Below are positions 1 through 11,879 of a stretch of DNA of 64,000 bases, one piece after another. The stretch's first letter is position 1, and every line of letters begins with the position of its first letter. The stretch is from Phaseolus vulgaris (taxonomy: Eukaryota > Streptophyta > Magnoliopsida > Fabales > Fabaceae). The stretch spans positions 5,799,030 to 5,863,029 of the forward strand of contig NC_023749.2 in assembly GCF_000499845.2 (NCBI RefSeq), in the 5' to 3' direction. The notes under the pieces were generated by a model. The model was not told the DNA's origin. It was given only the letters and a program-made list of their open reading frames with translations, and made no database searches. The position numbers and the translations under genes were made by a program.

Positions 1-1780
1 TAAAGTTGTGGTCAGATCCTTTTTGGGCACAGCACCAACATTATGAGTTGAATGCATGAAATGCTGTGTTTATCCAACTTTTTTATCATGAAAATCTTTT
101 TAAGTCGCAAGAGAAAATCTTCTAGTTGCCTCTTAGCTTTAATGGTTCAATAATTAATAGTTTCAGATTTGAGGGGTGCTGATTAATTAACGTGTTTCTT
201 TTGTCTATTTTTCCCTTGCTTTATCTATGACGAGGTCCTTTTTTATGGGTGCAGAGACCCCAAATTTGGTTAGAGTGAAAAACAACACATTCTTTTTGTA
301 AGTGGGCCTGAGTCGCACTCAGATTGGGGTGAGTGAGTAGGGAATGAAATGCAAAAATGACATGATGAGAAATGTATATATCAATGTCGTTTCTTCATCG
401 ATAAGAAATTTTCTTTCTGCTACTAACCTTCATCATGCACTCATGCCCTTTTTCGATAACTTAGCATACACAGTTACATCACTGTTCTTCTGCTTTTCTA
501 AATTTTCATCCATTTTCAAATCACCAACACCTATGCCCTTTTCTTCTACAATTTTCTATCCACTGCTGTGCAAAACTTAAACAAATTTTTCTTTCCCACT
601 GGATTTCCATTTCCATCCACAATAAACCTTTTCATACATCATTTTTTTCTTAAAAATTCGCGAATTCACAAGAAACGTTTTTGTAATTTTTCACTATAAA
701 GTAATAAATTTACGCAAATATTCATATGTTCTTAATTTTTTTTCTAGTTGAGTATAGGGAAAACTGCATTTAAATTCTTAAATAATTGTGTCAACTTTGA
801 AATTTAAAAGAAACAATAATGATATTATCTAAAAAAATTCCAAAACTATTTTATAAGAAACTTTGTTTCTTGGTTAGTTTTAAATTTCTAAGAGTATAAA
901 AGATTTTTTTTTTAAGTCAACCGCCTCCAAATTTTATGAAAATTTTATAAAACGGGAATAATATTAACTATTTAAACCACAGCTTTTTCTTTCCATATTT
1001 TCATATATATATATATATAATTGAAATAAATAAGTATTAAAATTATATGACATACTTAAATGTTTTAATTGAGTTCATATAAACATATCTATAAAATATG
1101 TAAAAAATGTTAAAAATCATAATACTTTTTTTAGTATAATTAATATGTCATGATGGCTGTTATCATATTGCTGGTAAGATAGATCACTCACTTTTGGTTC
1201 ATGTATTCTTTCTGTGTACTATTTGGTTGTCATTTATTTGCGTTCTATGATTTTAAAAGAGTTAATAAAAGACAATATGAAAATTCTCTCTCAACGTAGA
1301 CATCTTATGAAATATAAATTTTGTTCTCAAGTTTGTTTGTATAGATTGCAAGAATCAAACATCATATGGCTGATAAAAAAAGAGAATCAAACATCATCTT
1401 GTTGGAATAAAATGTGAATGATTGCACAAAATCTTTCACATATGGTTGTAGCCAAATGTTTGTCAAAGTCATGGGAAGAAAAAGATCATGGTGATTTTGG
1501 AAGAAGTAGAAAATTGAGATCTCATGGTGCATAAAAAAAAACAATAATAGATTCATTTGTTAGCAAAGAAATGGAAGGAGAATCTAAAATTGTCAAACAA
1601 AAGACAAACCGATATATATGGTATGTATTATAATTTAATTAATTAAGAATCAACTTTTAAAATGTTGAAAATTGTTGGAGAACATAATATACGTTTGTTT
1701 GGAGCCTTTTAATTTTTTCAAAGAAAATAAATGATGATATCCAAAACTCTTATATTAGAGAAATACTAGAAGGAAAGAAA
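1..1780. other. AT-rich intergenic DNA, no gene seen
   Basis: No coding region is supported here. The short open frames at 344-580 and 1214-1417 have low-complexity translations without recognisable motifs. An (AT)n microsatellite lies at about 1003-1019. Poly-A and poly-T runs are frequent. Confidence 0.6.
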
Positions 1781-1789
1781 TAAGGTTGC

Positions 1790-3420
1790 ACCTTACTCTA
1801 CAACAATATTAAGGTTTAGAGTCGGTCAAAAATGAAAATTAATGCTAAAGTGTTATTATTGACAACATTGACTAAAAATCCACGTTTTATATATGAAGTT
1901 ATTCGTGTCGACTTATGTAGAGGATGTTAATAACATCAACTTAAATGAACGTAAATTGGAAAATTATTATTTAAAAATAACATTTTAGAGAGGTTTAGAT
2001 TGATGCTAATCAAGAGAAAAAAAATAAAATAAAGCATTTGCATCGATGTAGTGCTCGTTATATAGAAAAAAAAGTCATATAGAGGGTCAAATTGACACTA
2101 CTTAAGTGGAAAAAATATGAATATTTTTGCGTTGGTTTAGCTCACACTATAAAGGAAAAAAAAAACATTATGTTGAGAGGGTCAAATCGATGCTAATTAA
2201 GTGGAAAAAAATTTAAAGATTTTGCTTGGGTCTAGCCCATGCTATAAAGAAAAAAAAAAGACTATTAGAAAATAAAGTAGGTTATGTGTGATAACAAAAA
2301 TTAAGATTAAAAGCATTTCTAACCAGATTTCAATTTCAAAAAACTTGCATATATTATTCTAATTATAATAAAAAATTCAAATTCAATATAAGCTTCTATT
2401 TGTAATAAAAAAAATTCAAGTCCAAGATATCATTTTAATTATAATCATACATCAAAATCCATTTAGTTGTAAATCCATATCACAATCCAATATGAATTGT
2501 AAAGTGGTGGATCAATTACAACATCAAATCTAATTACAATATCAAAGCTAAAGAAAATATTTTAAAGATACGCTAATCTAGCAACATCAACCACAATGAA
2601 GTAAAATGTATAATACACATGCCATGAACAATTGGAATAAAGAATGTTTGAAAACTAAAAATAACACAATTACAAGATTAAGAAAATAAAACGTCTCATT
2701 ATACATAATGGTCATATTGAAGATCAAATTGAAATTACATGTGAAAAAAATGGAAGTGATTAGGATAAATACAACACTTATTACATTAAAAGAAATATCA
2801 AGTAATTAAACGTACAGTGTGGGTGAACTTCAAGTGAGGGGTTGTTCACCAAAATCTTTAGCATAGTGAGAGTTGACCTAACTCATACCTGCTGAAGTGT
2901 CACCAAGTTGTTGTTCCATCATCATAGCTCATTATTGTTGCATCAACTTGATTGTGTTATCCAAATGTATAGTCTTTTGATGTGCTAAGTTAGCTCTTTC
3001 AATTGTTGCCTTAACCTTTTTATTTACTTGTTAGACTTGCTTATGAAGTTGTTCATTCTTAGCTAATTGGTCACTGTAATCAACCGTAGAAGCTAACAAG
3101 GAGGGTTGAGTGAGGGATGACACTCCATGGTGGAAGTTAGTAGCTAATTCCATAGTCTCATGTATTTTACCACTACTTTTTCCTCCAGTAACATCTTTCC
3201 ATCATTTTTTGAAGCTTTGTTGCTATATTTATTTGGTGGACATCAGAAGATGGTCCTTTAGAACTTTCAGAACTATCAGATTGTATAACCCTCTACCATT
3301 GATGGTAGGTTTCCCACATAATTATTGAGAGTTACAAATGTTAGGAAATTATGTTAAAAATAAATTTAGAAAATTAGTAATAACTTACATAGGTCTCACG
3401 AGAATGTCTATCCGACCACC
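1790..3420 (-). mobile_element. Decayed En/Spm (CACTA)-like element, probable 3' part
   Basis: On the minus strand, about 3420 down to 2850 reads as broken coding sequence with in-frame stops. One stretch reads HSHQQGWSDRHSRETY (near 3385-3435). Another reads SESSKGPSSDVHQ followed by QKMMERCYW (near 3200-3270). A third is a polar, helix-like stretch ending near LDNTIKLMQQ (near 2930-2960). The order resembles the C-terminal part of plant Ptta/En/Spm transposase-associated proteins, which I infer from pattern only. Left of it lie tandem repeats (1989-2270) and a weak CACTA-like terminus near 1795 (CTCTACAACAATATT). That layout would fit the 3' end of a CACTA element with subterminal repeats. 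Frames are disrupted, so this is a relic and not a gene. Confidence 0.33.
1989..2270. repeat. Three degenerate tandem repeats of about 93 bp
   Basis: Three successive blocks begin near 1989, 2080 and 2175. Each opens with a variant of GAGAGGGTCAAATCGATGCTAA, then has AAGTGGAAAAAA, a middle part like TTTGC..TGG..TAGC, and ends in TATAAAG plus a poly-A run. The copies are clearly diverged from each other. They sit beside the decayed En/Spm-like coding relic and may be its subterminal repeats. Confidence 0.55.
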
Positions 3421-3639
3421 CTTGTTGGTGTGAGTGGCAAGAAATATAGTATTTTTACTATATTTTGCAAATAATACTCTTTTGTCCGATCACTGAGAGG
3501 ATCTTGCGAGAAATGTTAACATAAAAAGATCTCTTGAAGAATGTATTAAAGTTGCTTTATGTCAACAACCTCTCTGAAAGGACTATATAGGCTTGATAAA
3601 ATATGTTGAGTATCAAAATATTCTTTAAGAAGAATTTTG

Positions 3640-4260
3640 CATTAAATGTTGCATGAAAAACATTTATTGCAACCCTCGTCATCTACAATATCAAACGCAT
3701 CTTGATGATTGGAGAGCTTCTCAAAGACCCACAATCAGAATAGATATCTTTCAAGACCTTTATAAATAGAAGATACCTTAAAGAATAGAATATTCTTTTC
3801 CCTCGTGAATGAACTGACAAAGTTATAAAGATAAAAAAATATTGAGTAAAAAATCATGCAATCAAGCCTGTAAATATAACACTTTAGTGTTCTTTAGCAA
3901 CCTAAAAGAGTGAACTTAAAACATTGTATTTGTCTTAGAACGTTAATTCTCTTTTAGTTAGCAACTCTATGATCTTTTGATCACTTGTCTTATAATTAAG
4001 TATTTTGGCCAATAATGATTATTGTTCCAGTGTCTTACTAAGAAATAGTTGTTGTTTCAAACAATATTGGGTTGTTTAGGTAGGAGTGACTAAAATCTAA
4101 AAATTACTTAGTTTGTATATTGCAACATTAGTTTGTTTAGTGAAACTTTATCATGTCAACGAGGAACTAGACGCAATCTCGATTATAGACTAACCAATAT
4201 AAAAATTTACAGTGTAAATCTTTCTTCCTCTTTTTAATTCTTACAAATTACATATTATCA
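3640..4260 (+). mobile_element. Relic of a long retrotransposon LTR
   Basis: The stretch contains a TATA-like TTTATAAATAGAAGATAC near 3760, then AGAGTGAACTTAAAACATTG (about 3908) and GGGTTGTTTAGGTAGGAGTGACT (about 4070), and ends with AACGAGGAACTAGACGCAAT (about 4158) followed by TCTTTCTTCCTCTTTTTAATTC. This order is what I recall from SIRE-like copia LTRs of legumes. That is recognition by memory and was not checked by alignment. No coding sequence or second LTR is visible, so it would be a solo or truncated LTR. Confidence 0.35.
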
Positions 4261-4755
4261 AAAAATTATCTAACAAAGAATGAATTTCTTTTTAAACAAT
4301 AGTTGCAAAAATATCTTGATAGTGAATCTGTCAATTAAAACTTTGTATGACCATTATATCATACACTCTTCTTGTGAACTATTTAAAAAAAATCCATAAT
4401 TCAACTCTTTTTTCTTGTGTATTTGACTTGTTTTTTTAACAATTATTGATTTAGGACACCAATCCCACACTCATGTAGCAATATAGCTTAACTTTGAAAA
4501 CCATATATAATTTCAAATTTAGATATAACATCGCACACTAAATCTCAAAACTCATAATGCATTAACCACAATATTATATTCCAGACTCATTCATTTCATT
4601 TTTTCCCTTGTTGCACACTATTAAACACAACACATACCTAATTATAATTTTCTTTGTATTCTCATATTACATCTTCTAAAAAATTTGTAAAACCAATGAC
4701 ACAACTTAGTTGTCTTAATCAAAAGTTTTGCATCACTCAACCTTTACTTGTTAAG

Positions 4756-4872
4756 AAGTGAACTTTAAGTCTAACTCAACTTTATTAAATCGGTTCATAA
4801 GGTGAGGTTTGCACCCACTTATATACTAAGAAATATCCTTATCTCTAGTCGATGTGAGATCTCCAGCACACT
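4756..4872 (-). repeat. Dispersed legume LTR-like module, copy 1
   Basis: Read on the minus strand, this is the roughly 115-bp module that opens TGTGCTGGAGATCTCACATCG, contains TATATAAGTGGGTGCAAACC and CACCTTATGAACCGATTTA, and ends in GACTTAAAGTTCACTT. Similar modules occur at 10604-10706 and 17534-17635 (plus strand). Degenerate pieces lie at 8890-8970, 11540-11600 and 11985-12065 (minus sense). The first 60 bp here are repeated in the same orientation at 5409-5466. Confidence 0.5.
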
Positions 4873-5062
4873 CCCCTCACGCTGAGACTTGTCAACTCGT
4901 GCGTGAAACTATATATTTATGGGTGGTTCGATAGCAGTTGGTCTGATAAGTCCAACAAAATCTCTTTAAGATATGGTTTAAATTATTCTTATACCATATT
5001 TCTTCACCTTTCTCCATCCAGAGTATGCTCAGTCGAATATTCGACTATACAAAATGCAAAAT

Positions 5063-5320
5063 CTAAGACAACACCATGTTATTGCACCGCTTCCAAGCAT
5101 GGTAAGACACATCATCCTTCATTGGTTCAGTCATTGTTCCATCAATAAACTCAAGCTTATTCTTTGCACTTAAGGAAGTGATCATGGATCTACTCCATGA
5201 ATGATAATTATTAGAGTCAAGAAGAGGAGATATAAGAGCAGTGACAGGATTCTCACTAGGGTGTAGATACATGTAATTATGAGCAGGAAAATAAAGAATA
5301 TGATCTTCAGACATGTTGGA
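5063..5320 (-). pseudogene. Ty1/copia gag fragment
   Basis: The minus-strand frame encodes a protein of roughly 83 residues starting MSEDHILYFPAHNYMYLHPS, with SPLLDSNNYHSWSRSM and YHAWKRCNNMVLS further on. The same spaced pattern (YLHPGESP, LDGSNYHSWSRAM, YEAWERCNVMVISW) occurs in the gag of the complete copia element at 55080-56150 in this window. This is therefore the N-terminal part of a copia gag. The homology stops near 5063 and the rest of gag and all of pol are absent. It is flanked by direct repeats at 4756-4815 and 5409-5466, which look like shared LTR-type sequence. It is a truncated relic, probably not a functional gene. Confidence 0.7.
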
Positions 5321-5408
5321 AGGAAAAAAACAAGGAAAAAAAGGAAGGAGAAAGAAACAAAACAAAGAAAGAAAAGAAGGAAACAAAGAAGCGCAACAAA
5401 ACTACTCG

Positions 5409-5466
5409 AAGTGAACTTTAAGCTTAACGCAACCTTATAAAATTGGTTTATAAGGTGAAGTTTTCA
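5409..5466. repeat. Direct repeat of the 4756-4815 LTR-like segment
   Basis: AAGTGAACTTTAAG is followed by a TTATAAAATTGGTTTATAAGG variant of the sequence at 4756-4815, in the same orientation. The two copies bracket the copia gag fragment, as expected for remnants of two LTRs or for insertion into a repeat. Confidence 0.55.
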
Positions 5467-5519
5467 CGGCACTGGCATACGAAACCAGAATCCCCATCAC
5501 CCAAACATGAACTCTTCCA

Positions 5520-8400
5520 TCCCGAGTCATGAATATTTTTTAATTATAATATTATTTTGTTATTTTAATAATATTTTTTAATTAGAGAAAATTTAAATTA
5601 GGGTTAATTCAATATATTTTTTAATTAAATATTACTATTTTGTACAAACAAATGCAATAAGAAGTTATAAGTTTTCTATGAATGATTTTTATTCAAACTT
5701 TTATACGTTTTGAATTTTTTATTTAAAATCACATAAAAAATTGTATTTGTGCAAAATATAAAGTAAAAATCCGAGGAAAATTCTTCGAAAAAATCGCTGA
5801 AAATGAATAGAAGAAAAAAATGGTTAGTGAGACAATTGAAGATATAAAGGAGTCTCTGAATTGAAAACAGTAATAGAGAACTTATATTTTTCTCATTTGG
5901 TAAAAATGAGTGGGATTTCAAACTTTCAACATTGAAAATGATACTTTATTTTGATGTGAGAACGTTGTTGAGAATTGACTCGATTTCGTAAGTTTAATCA
6001 AAATGAACAGTAAGAGTAGGAAGCATGTGTTACACAGCAAAGAGAAATTGAAGTGAAGTTTGGAATTGTTCTAAAAAAATGAATGTAAATGTGAGAGAAT
6101 CTATATTACATAAATACAAAAACGTTGACTTGCTTATGATTCGTCTGAGTCCAAATTTCCCTTTCAGACAAATATGGAATTTTTCTCTCTCTTTTAGTGC
6201 ATGCAAATTATTCCATTAATTGTAAAAGTGAGTAAAATTTAATAAGGGAGGGATAGAGCTACCAATGTTTGAGTTTGTACCTTTTTTGAGGATGTTTCAG
6301 TTTTTGTGTGTGTATAAAAAAAATTCACACTTCATATATTCATCAAGTTTTATCATATATGGAAAAGTGCTCCAATTGTGTGACGTATCATAGGGAGTTA
6401 CGACAATCATTATTCAAAAGTATAAAGATTTATCTTACATTCAACTTTTTCTTGTCTCATTGCAGTTTTCTTTAGGAACCTCATTCTATACCTTATAAAC
6501 AAAACAATTGAAACAAAAGAGAACACAGTTATGATTTCTTTCACATACCCATAGATATTGGTCTTCATGAACAATAATTTCTAATAATAATAACATGTTA
6601 ATATTTCTTTTCATACTGGATTTCATCTCGTTTTTAGAAAAAAAAATCATAAATTAAACTCCTGATATATAAAGTATTTAACAAATTTATTTATCTTCTG
6701 TCTGTTTTTAGATCATGTTAGTGCTAGTACATATTAGTGTATAGATTTAATTGGATATTTTACCCCCCTCAACTACCATCAATTTAGAAGTTACCAATTC
6801 GTTACATTTCTAACATAGTGATAACGTATAAAAAGTTAAAAAAGTCATTTTATAACAAAATTTTGTGTTTTGAAGATTCAATATACTAAACATAAAGAGA
6901 TTTCGTGAATTCTTCTCTGTACAACTGAAAAATTCTTGTTATATTCTAAGAATTTTAATATAATAAGTCATTAAAAATCATCTTTGACCTTGTTCTTCCT
7001 CATTTTATTACTACATCATATCATTAGAAAGGAATCAACAAAATTTAAAATAGAATTCTAACTATAGTGTCATAGTCCGAGTCTCATCTTAGATTAAATT
7101 TGATTTTTTAATCTCATTGGTTTATGTATAAAGTTAGGAGGGTGTAGCGCTATGAGTCGAACTTGATATTACATATAAACAATCATCCACCAATATTTAT
7201 ATTTAAGACATTAATATCGTATCAACACAAATCAAGAATTTCTGAATAATCAATCTTAAATATGAGACAACTTTTATTATTGAATTAAGACAATAACAAA
7301 ATTAAATATTAAAAAAATAGTATATATGTCAAAGAATACTTAAAAAAAAAAACACATTACATACTAATTAAGAATTCAGATATTCTTAACTACTAGGTTG
7401 AAAATCGTCAATAGTCTAAAACACTACTAACCATATTATCTTAAATGAGTTAATAAAAGTGAGCAAATAATAATATATTTATTATATAAAAAAAAGTGGA
7501 ATATGTGGTGGGGTCAAAATTGGCGCGTTGTTGTGTACCATAATGCACTATTGTAAGGAATCAACATCAATCATTTTTATCATGAGATGCTTACGGTCGG
7601 CACGGGAATCCTTATTGCCACGTCACCCATTCTCGGGTCCCACTCTTACACCATTTTCCTTACATTTCCCTACTACGGAATATATGCTCTTCCTCCTCAA
7701 ATTTCATGGACACAAACAACAGAGATAATTGAAAATCAAAAGTGTTGCGATCAAAAAATTAGAGAAAAAAAAAGAAAAAAATCGTATCCATGCATCTTCC
7801 ACGATATGGACGTAGCTCGTCTTCAATCTTGTTCCTTTTTTCTTTTTCTTTTCTTTGTTTTCCGTTCCTATCAACCATGAAACATGTTTTGTTCCATCAT
7901 TTTCTACTTCCAAAATATATTTCTTTAGCTTTTCTGATGTTCATTATTAGGTAAAGGATGTTGTGGTTCCATTCGAAATAAGGAAAGGGGGGAAGAACGT
8001 CATGAATTTCTGATATTCATGTTTCTTAGAAAAAAATAAAAATAAGAAAATAATGTAATGATGAGTTCTTTCCGTTTTTCAGAAAGTGAAGAATATATTT
8101 AGGGCAAGTTCATGGTATTCGTAGAGTTTGCTTGGTTTAGAATTGTGTAATACTCGCTCACTTGGTTTTATAATATGAAATTCACTTGAATCTTTTACTT
8201 TTAAAGCATTATGTCATAAAGTGTTTCTAAGGGGAAGTGACAAAAAGCTAGTTTAATTAGCATAGGATACTCTCAATCTGATAATACTCAGCAGATTAAA
8301 TCTAAAGGTCCCACTCTATTTACCTTACCATTCACTCAATCATTAATTTCGTGATGCATTTTGCATTGATTATTCTGACTATATCTTTAGTATAACAACC
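5520..8400. other. Intergenic DNA without a supported gene
   Basis: This is mostly AT-rich non-coding sequence. The segment 7500-7900 is less AT-rich and has three short overlapping open frames (7528-7728, 7587-7880 and 7704-7913 minus). None has a recognisable domain and they overlap on both strands, so I do not call a gene there. Confidence 0.5.
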
Positions 8401-8403
8401 TAG

Positions 8404-8812
8404 GACTGTAACAAAATTCTAAAATTAATTTTAGTGATAAAAAATAATTAGTTATTATAATGATTAAATTATAGATTATTTTAGATACTAAAAAATTTTA
8501 ATTTTTAAATTAATTTTTATTATTGTTAAATAGTTTTTAAATTGGTATCTAATTAACTACCAAAGTTTTAACTACCAATCATTTATATTCTAAATTTGGT
8601 AGCAAAAACTATCAATCATTTATATTCTAAATTTGGTAGAAAAACCTCGATAGCTAATTATATACCAATTTAAAAATCATGTAACAATAATATAAACTAA
8701 TTTAGAAATCAATTTTTTTTTAGTTTCTAAAATAATTTATAATTTAGTTACTATAACAACTAATTATTTTTGTCACTAAAATTAGTTTCTATTTCATGAT
8801 TTTCTTGTAGTG
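8404..8812. mobile_element. CACTA-like foldback MITE, copy A
   Basis: The right end reads ATTTTCTTGTAGTG, whose reverse complement CACTACAAGAAAAT is a CACTA-type terminus. The inner right arm (AACTAATTATTTTTGTCAC) is the inverted copy of the left arm (GTGATAAAAAATAATTAGTT). The inverted arms extend for well over 100 bp around a centre containing TTCTAAATTTGGTAG. The left terminus (GACTGTAACAAAATTCT) is degraded, so the left boundary is approximate. There is no coding capacity. Confidence 0.6.
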
Positions 8813-8819
8813 AATAGAA

Positions 8820-10600
8820 AGCACCAAACGACAAGATAAATTCATCAAATTTTTATTAATAAAGATTTTAAATAGGTCTAATATTAGGTTAAGAAGTAAC
8901 TTTAACTCAACTTTATATAATTTATTTATAAAATAAAATTTACATATTTATTAAAATATTTTATCTCTAACACAAATTATTATCATGCTAGTGAAAAGAA
9001 GAAAAATAAAAATACTAGAAGGTCTCTTATTAAATTATTTAAAAAACTATATATAAACTTAAAACTTACATAGTTAGTATTTATACCAACAAATATATAA
9101 TTTAAAAATTTTATAATGTAAATTTAATATATTACGATTTATACAACAAAATCAGTCTGTTAAGTATTAAAGTTATTTAAATGAATTAAAGTGTGGTCTT
9201 CTTAGTTAAATACTTTTTTGAAATGTTTTGACGTATAAGCATCTTGATGCTGATAAATAAATAAAAAAATCAAGCATCTTGATTTGCTTTTACCCTTTTT
9301 TATGAACAATTTTTGTCTAGATAATGCAGTGTTAATCCATATTTATATATCAGTCGACAACTACTTTGTTAAGGAGGGAGAATCGTTTGACCTATTGATA
9401 TATATGTCTGGAAGATACTTTATATTGGATAGAGTAAATATCCGATCTATAGAAACAGATGCAATAAAAATATTATTTATCAAAACAATTAATATGGATA
9501 ACTGCAACTATATATATTTATTAGAATCAGCACAATAAAACGCGAATTTAGCTTTTAATATTTAACATCAATTTATTAGATTCATTTATTATCAACCATA
9601 TATTATTATTATTATTATTAATATGTACTTTATCAATTATTAATTTAATAAATAAAACATAATATTGATATTTTAATACTTTAGCGTTGAATTTAAATTA
9701 TTTTCAACTAGTGATTTTCTTAACTAACCAAAAAGTGCTAATTTATTTTTAATGTAGCAGGTGTAACAATTCATAAAAAATATATATATTATTTACCATA
9801 TGCAGTAGACAGTTTTTATATTATTTGACTTGTGTAGGATTGTGACGAGAGACTAAGGTTCCATTTTTTGTTGTTCTTGAGTAAGTGTGTACTAAATATT
9901 AAAACTCCAAAAATACTACAATTCGACACACACCCTTAATTAGACGCACCTCATCGATTTGAAATTACGTCCACTCAATTTTTTTTCCTCGAAAATGCTC
10001 AGTAGACGTAAAGCATTCAACTTGTCCTTCTTTTGAAAAGGTGAACTTATTATCACTTTTCTGTGAAAACAAACTCTTAGCTCATTATTTTAAAAAAAAA
10101 ATGTGAATGAAAACGATATATATGTTGACCATAACTATCTATCCATCTATATTATTTTTATTATTATTATTATTATTATTGAAGATTCAACTCTATTACA
10201 TGCCACAAATACAATGAAAAGAAAGGCAAAAAAACTTTTTTTTAAGGGAAACACCATGATTAGAGTTGTGCTTTAGAGATCTACTCTTATGTAGGGCTAG
10301 TCTAAGGAAAGGAACATGGAAAAAATAAAAAGGAAAATTATTTTTACAAGTGTCAATTTTTATAATAAAAAGAAATTTATTATACAGCATACCAAAATAA
10401 ATTATTTCATATTCTTGAGGAACAATAATAAATTTAAATTGTACCTTTTTTTAAAAAGAAAGTCTATAACATTACTTGAAAAAATGTTTGAAATTTCTTA
10501 AGTAATTTTTGTTTTTAAGAATTAAAATCTTAGATACGCCATGTGAAATATTCAAAGCAAAGTTTTAATTGAAAAATAAATAGATGATATAGTTTGATGG
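8820..10600. other. AT-rich intergenic DNA
   Basis: A weak, degraded copy of the dispersed LTR-like module lies at about 8890-8970. TTA/ATT microsatellites lie at about 9601-9620 and 10153-10181. The 84-codon open frame at 9284-9538 has no recognisable motif. No gene is called. Confidence 0.5.
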
Positions 10601-10603
10601 AAG

Positions 10604-10706
10604 TGTTACAGATTCCATATTAACTAGAGATTAGGACATTTCATTGTATATAAGTGAATACAAACATTATTACTTTGAACCAGTTTTATGAAATTGAGGC
10701 TTAAAT
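10604..10706 (+). repeat. Dispersed legume LTR-like module, copy 2
   Basis: TGTTACAGATTCCATATTAA, then ACTAGAGATTAGGACATTTC, TATATAAGTGAATACAAAC and CCAGTTTTATGAAATTGAGGC follow the same order as the modules at 4756-4872 (inverted) and 17534-17635. Confidence 0.5.
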
Positions 10707-11605
10707 GAATATATAGATATAATTGTATGTGATATAGAGAAAGATGAAAGGTAGTGATGTGGATGTTTATCGGTTGAGAGATTTAAGATGGGAAAGTGAA
10801 TTGGTATAAATAATGTGTATCTTAAACGCGAATGAATCTAAGTTTTGAAGGGTTAAAGAAAGGTTTGATTGGATGAGAGGGTTGGTGGTGTTGGAATCTA
10901 ATTCCCTATCTGTTTTGACAGCTTCCTGCTTTTTTCCTCATTTTCATGCCAAAAGCTTACCACTTAATTTCCCCTATTTTTAGTTGTAAAGCCACCAAAT
11001 TGCAGCCTTAATCCTTCATCTGATAGAAAATTTGTATATGTGTATGTCTGGAGGCCACGCATAAAGAGAAAGAGAAATAATGGTAGAAACTACAAAGTGA
11101 GGCATGCACGTGCATGAGAAATACAGATCAGAAAAGAAGATGAGTGTGGGACCTTGTTAGCTTCAGAGTCATCAGGGCTCAAGTGGGGGCGTCAAAAAGC
11201 AAACATACGTGCTTTCCCCACACAAACGCTGCAAAGGAAACTATACTACGTACCTCTTCCATCTATCTGCCCTCAATCATTTCAATTATATATATAATAT
11301 CGCCTCAAACAATCTTTATAAGATCAATTTTTCATCAAAATCTTATCTCTATATAGGATCTTTAATGTATCTTTCTATGTTTAAACATGTCAACTCAGGC
11401 ATAAGAATATATTTAAGAGTGGTATGAATGTCAACTTGTCATGAGACTATATATGAATAGTATGTGATCTGACCAGCTCAACAAACTCCCGATATAATAA
11501 TTATAAATATTCTTAAGATCATATTAAAAAATGAACCGTTTAATTAAATCTTATAGAACAAACTCACAAAATAAGATTTCAACTCACTTATAAGATGAAT
11601 TTTTC

Positions 11606-11869
11606 ACCAAAATTAGTTTCTATTATTGTTAAATGGTTTCTAAATTGATGTCTAATTAGGAACCAAGATTTTTGCTACCAATTATTTAGATTCTAAATTT
11701 GGTAGCAAAAACTTTGGTTGCTAATTAGACACCAATTTAGAAACCATTTAACAATAATAGAAACTAATTTAGAAATCAAAATTTTTTTAATCTCTAATTT
11801 AGTCACTATAACAACTAATTATTTTTTGTTTTTAAAAATTGGTTTCTATTTCATGATTTTCTTGTAGTG
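11606..11869. mobile_element. CACTA-like foldback MITE, copy B
   Basis: The right end is ATTTTCTTGTAGTG (to 11869), as in copies A and D. Its core is a long hairpin: the arm beginning TTTCTATTATTGTTAAATGG at 11617 is repeated inverted and nearly perfectly up to 11763 (CCATTTAACAATAATAGAAA). Each arm is about 64 bp and they meet around GCTACCAATTATTTAG. The outer left terminal repeat is missing, so this copy is truncated on the left. It is inserted within or beside a degraded LTR-like module. Confidence 0.65.
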
Positions 11870-11879
11870 TTCTAGTCAA

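Noticed and set aside
9284..9538. 84-codon plus-strand open frame
   Set aside because: No motif, no promoter and AT-driven composition; frames of this length are expected by chance here.
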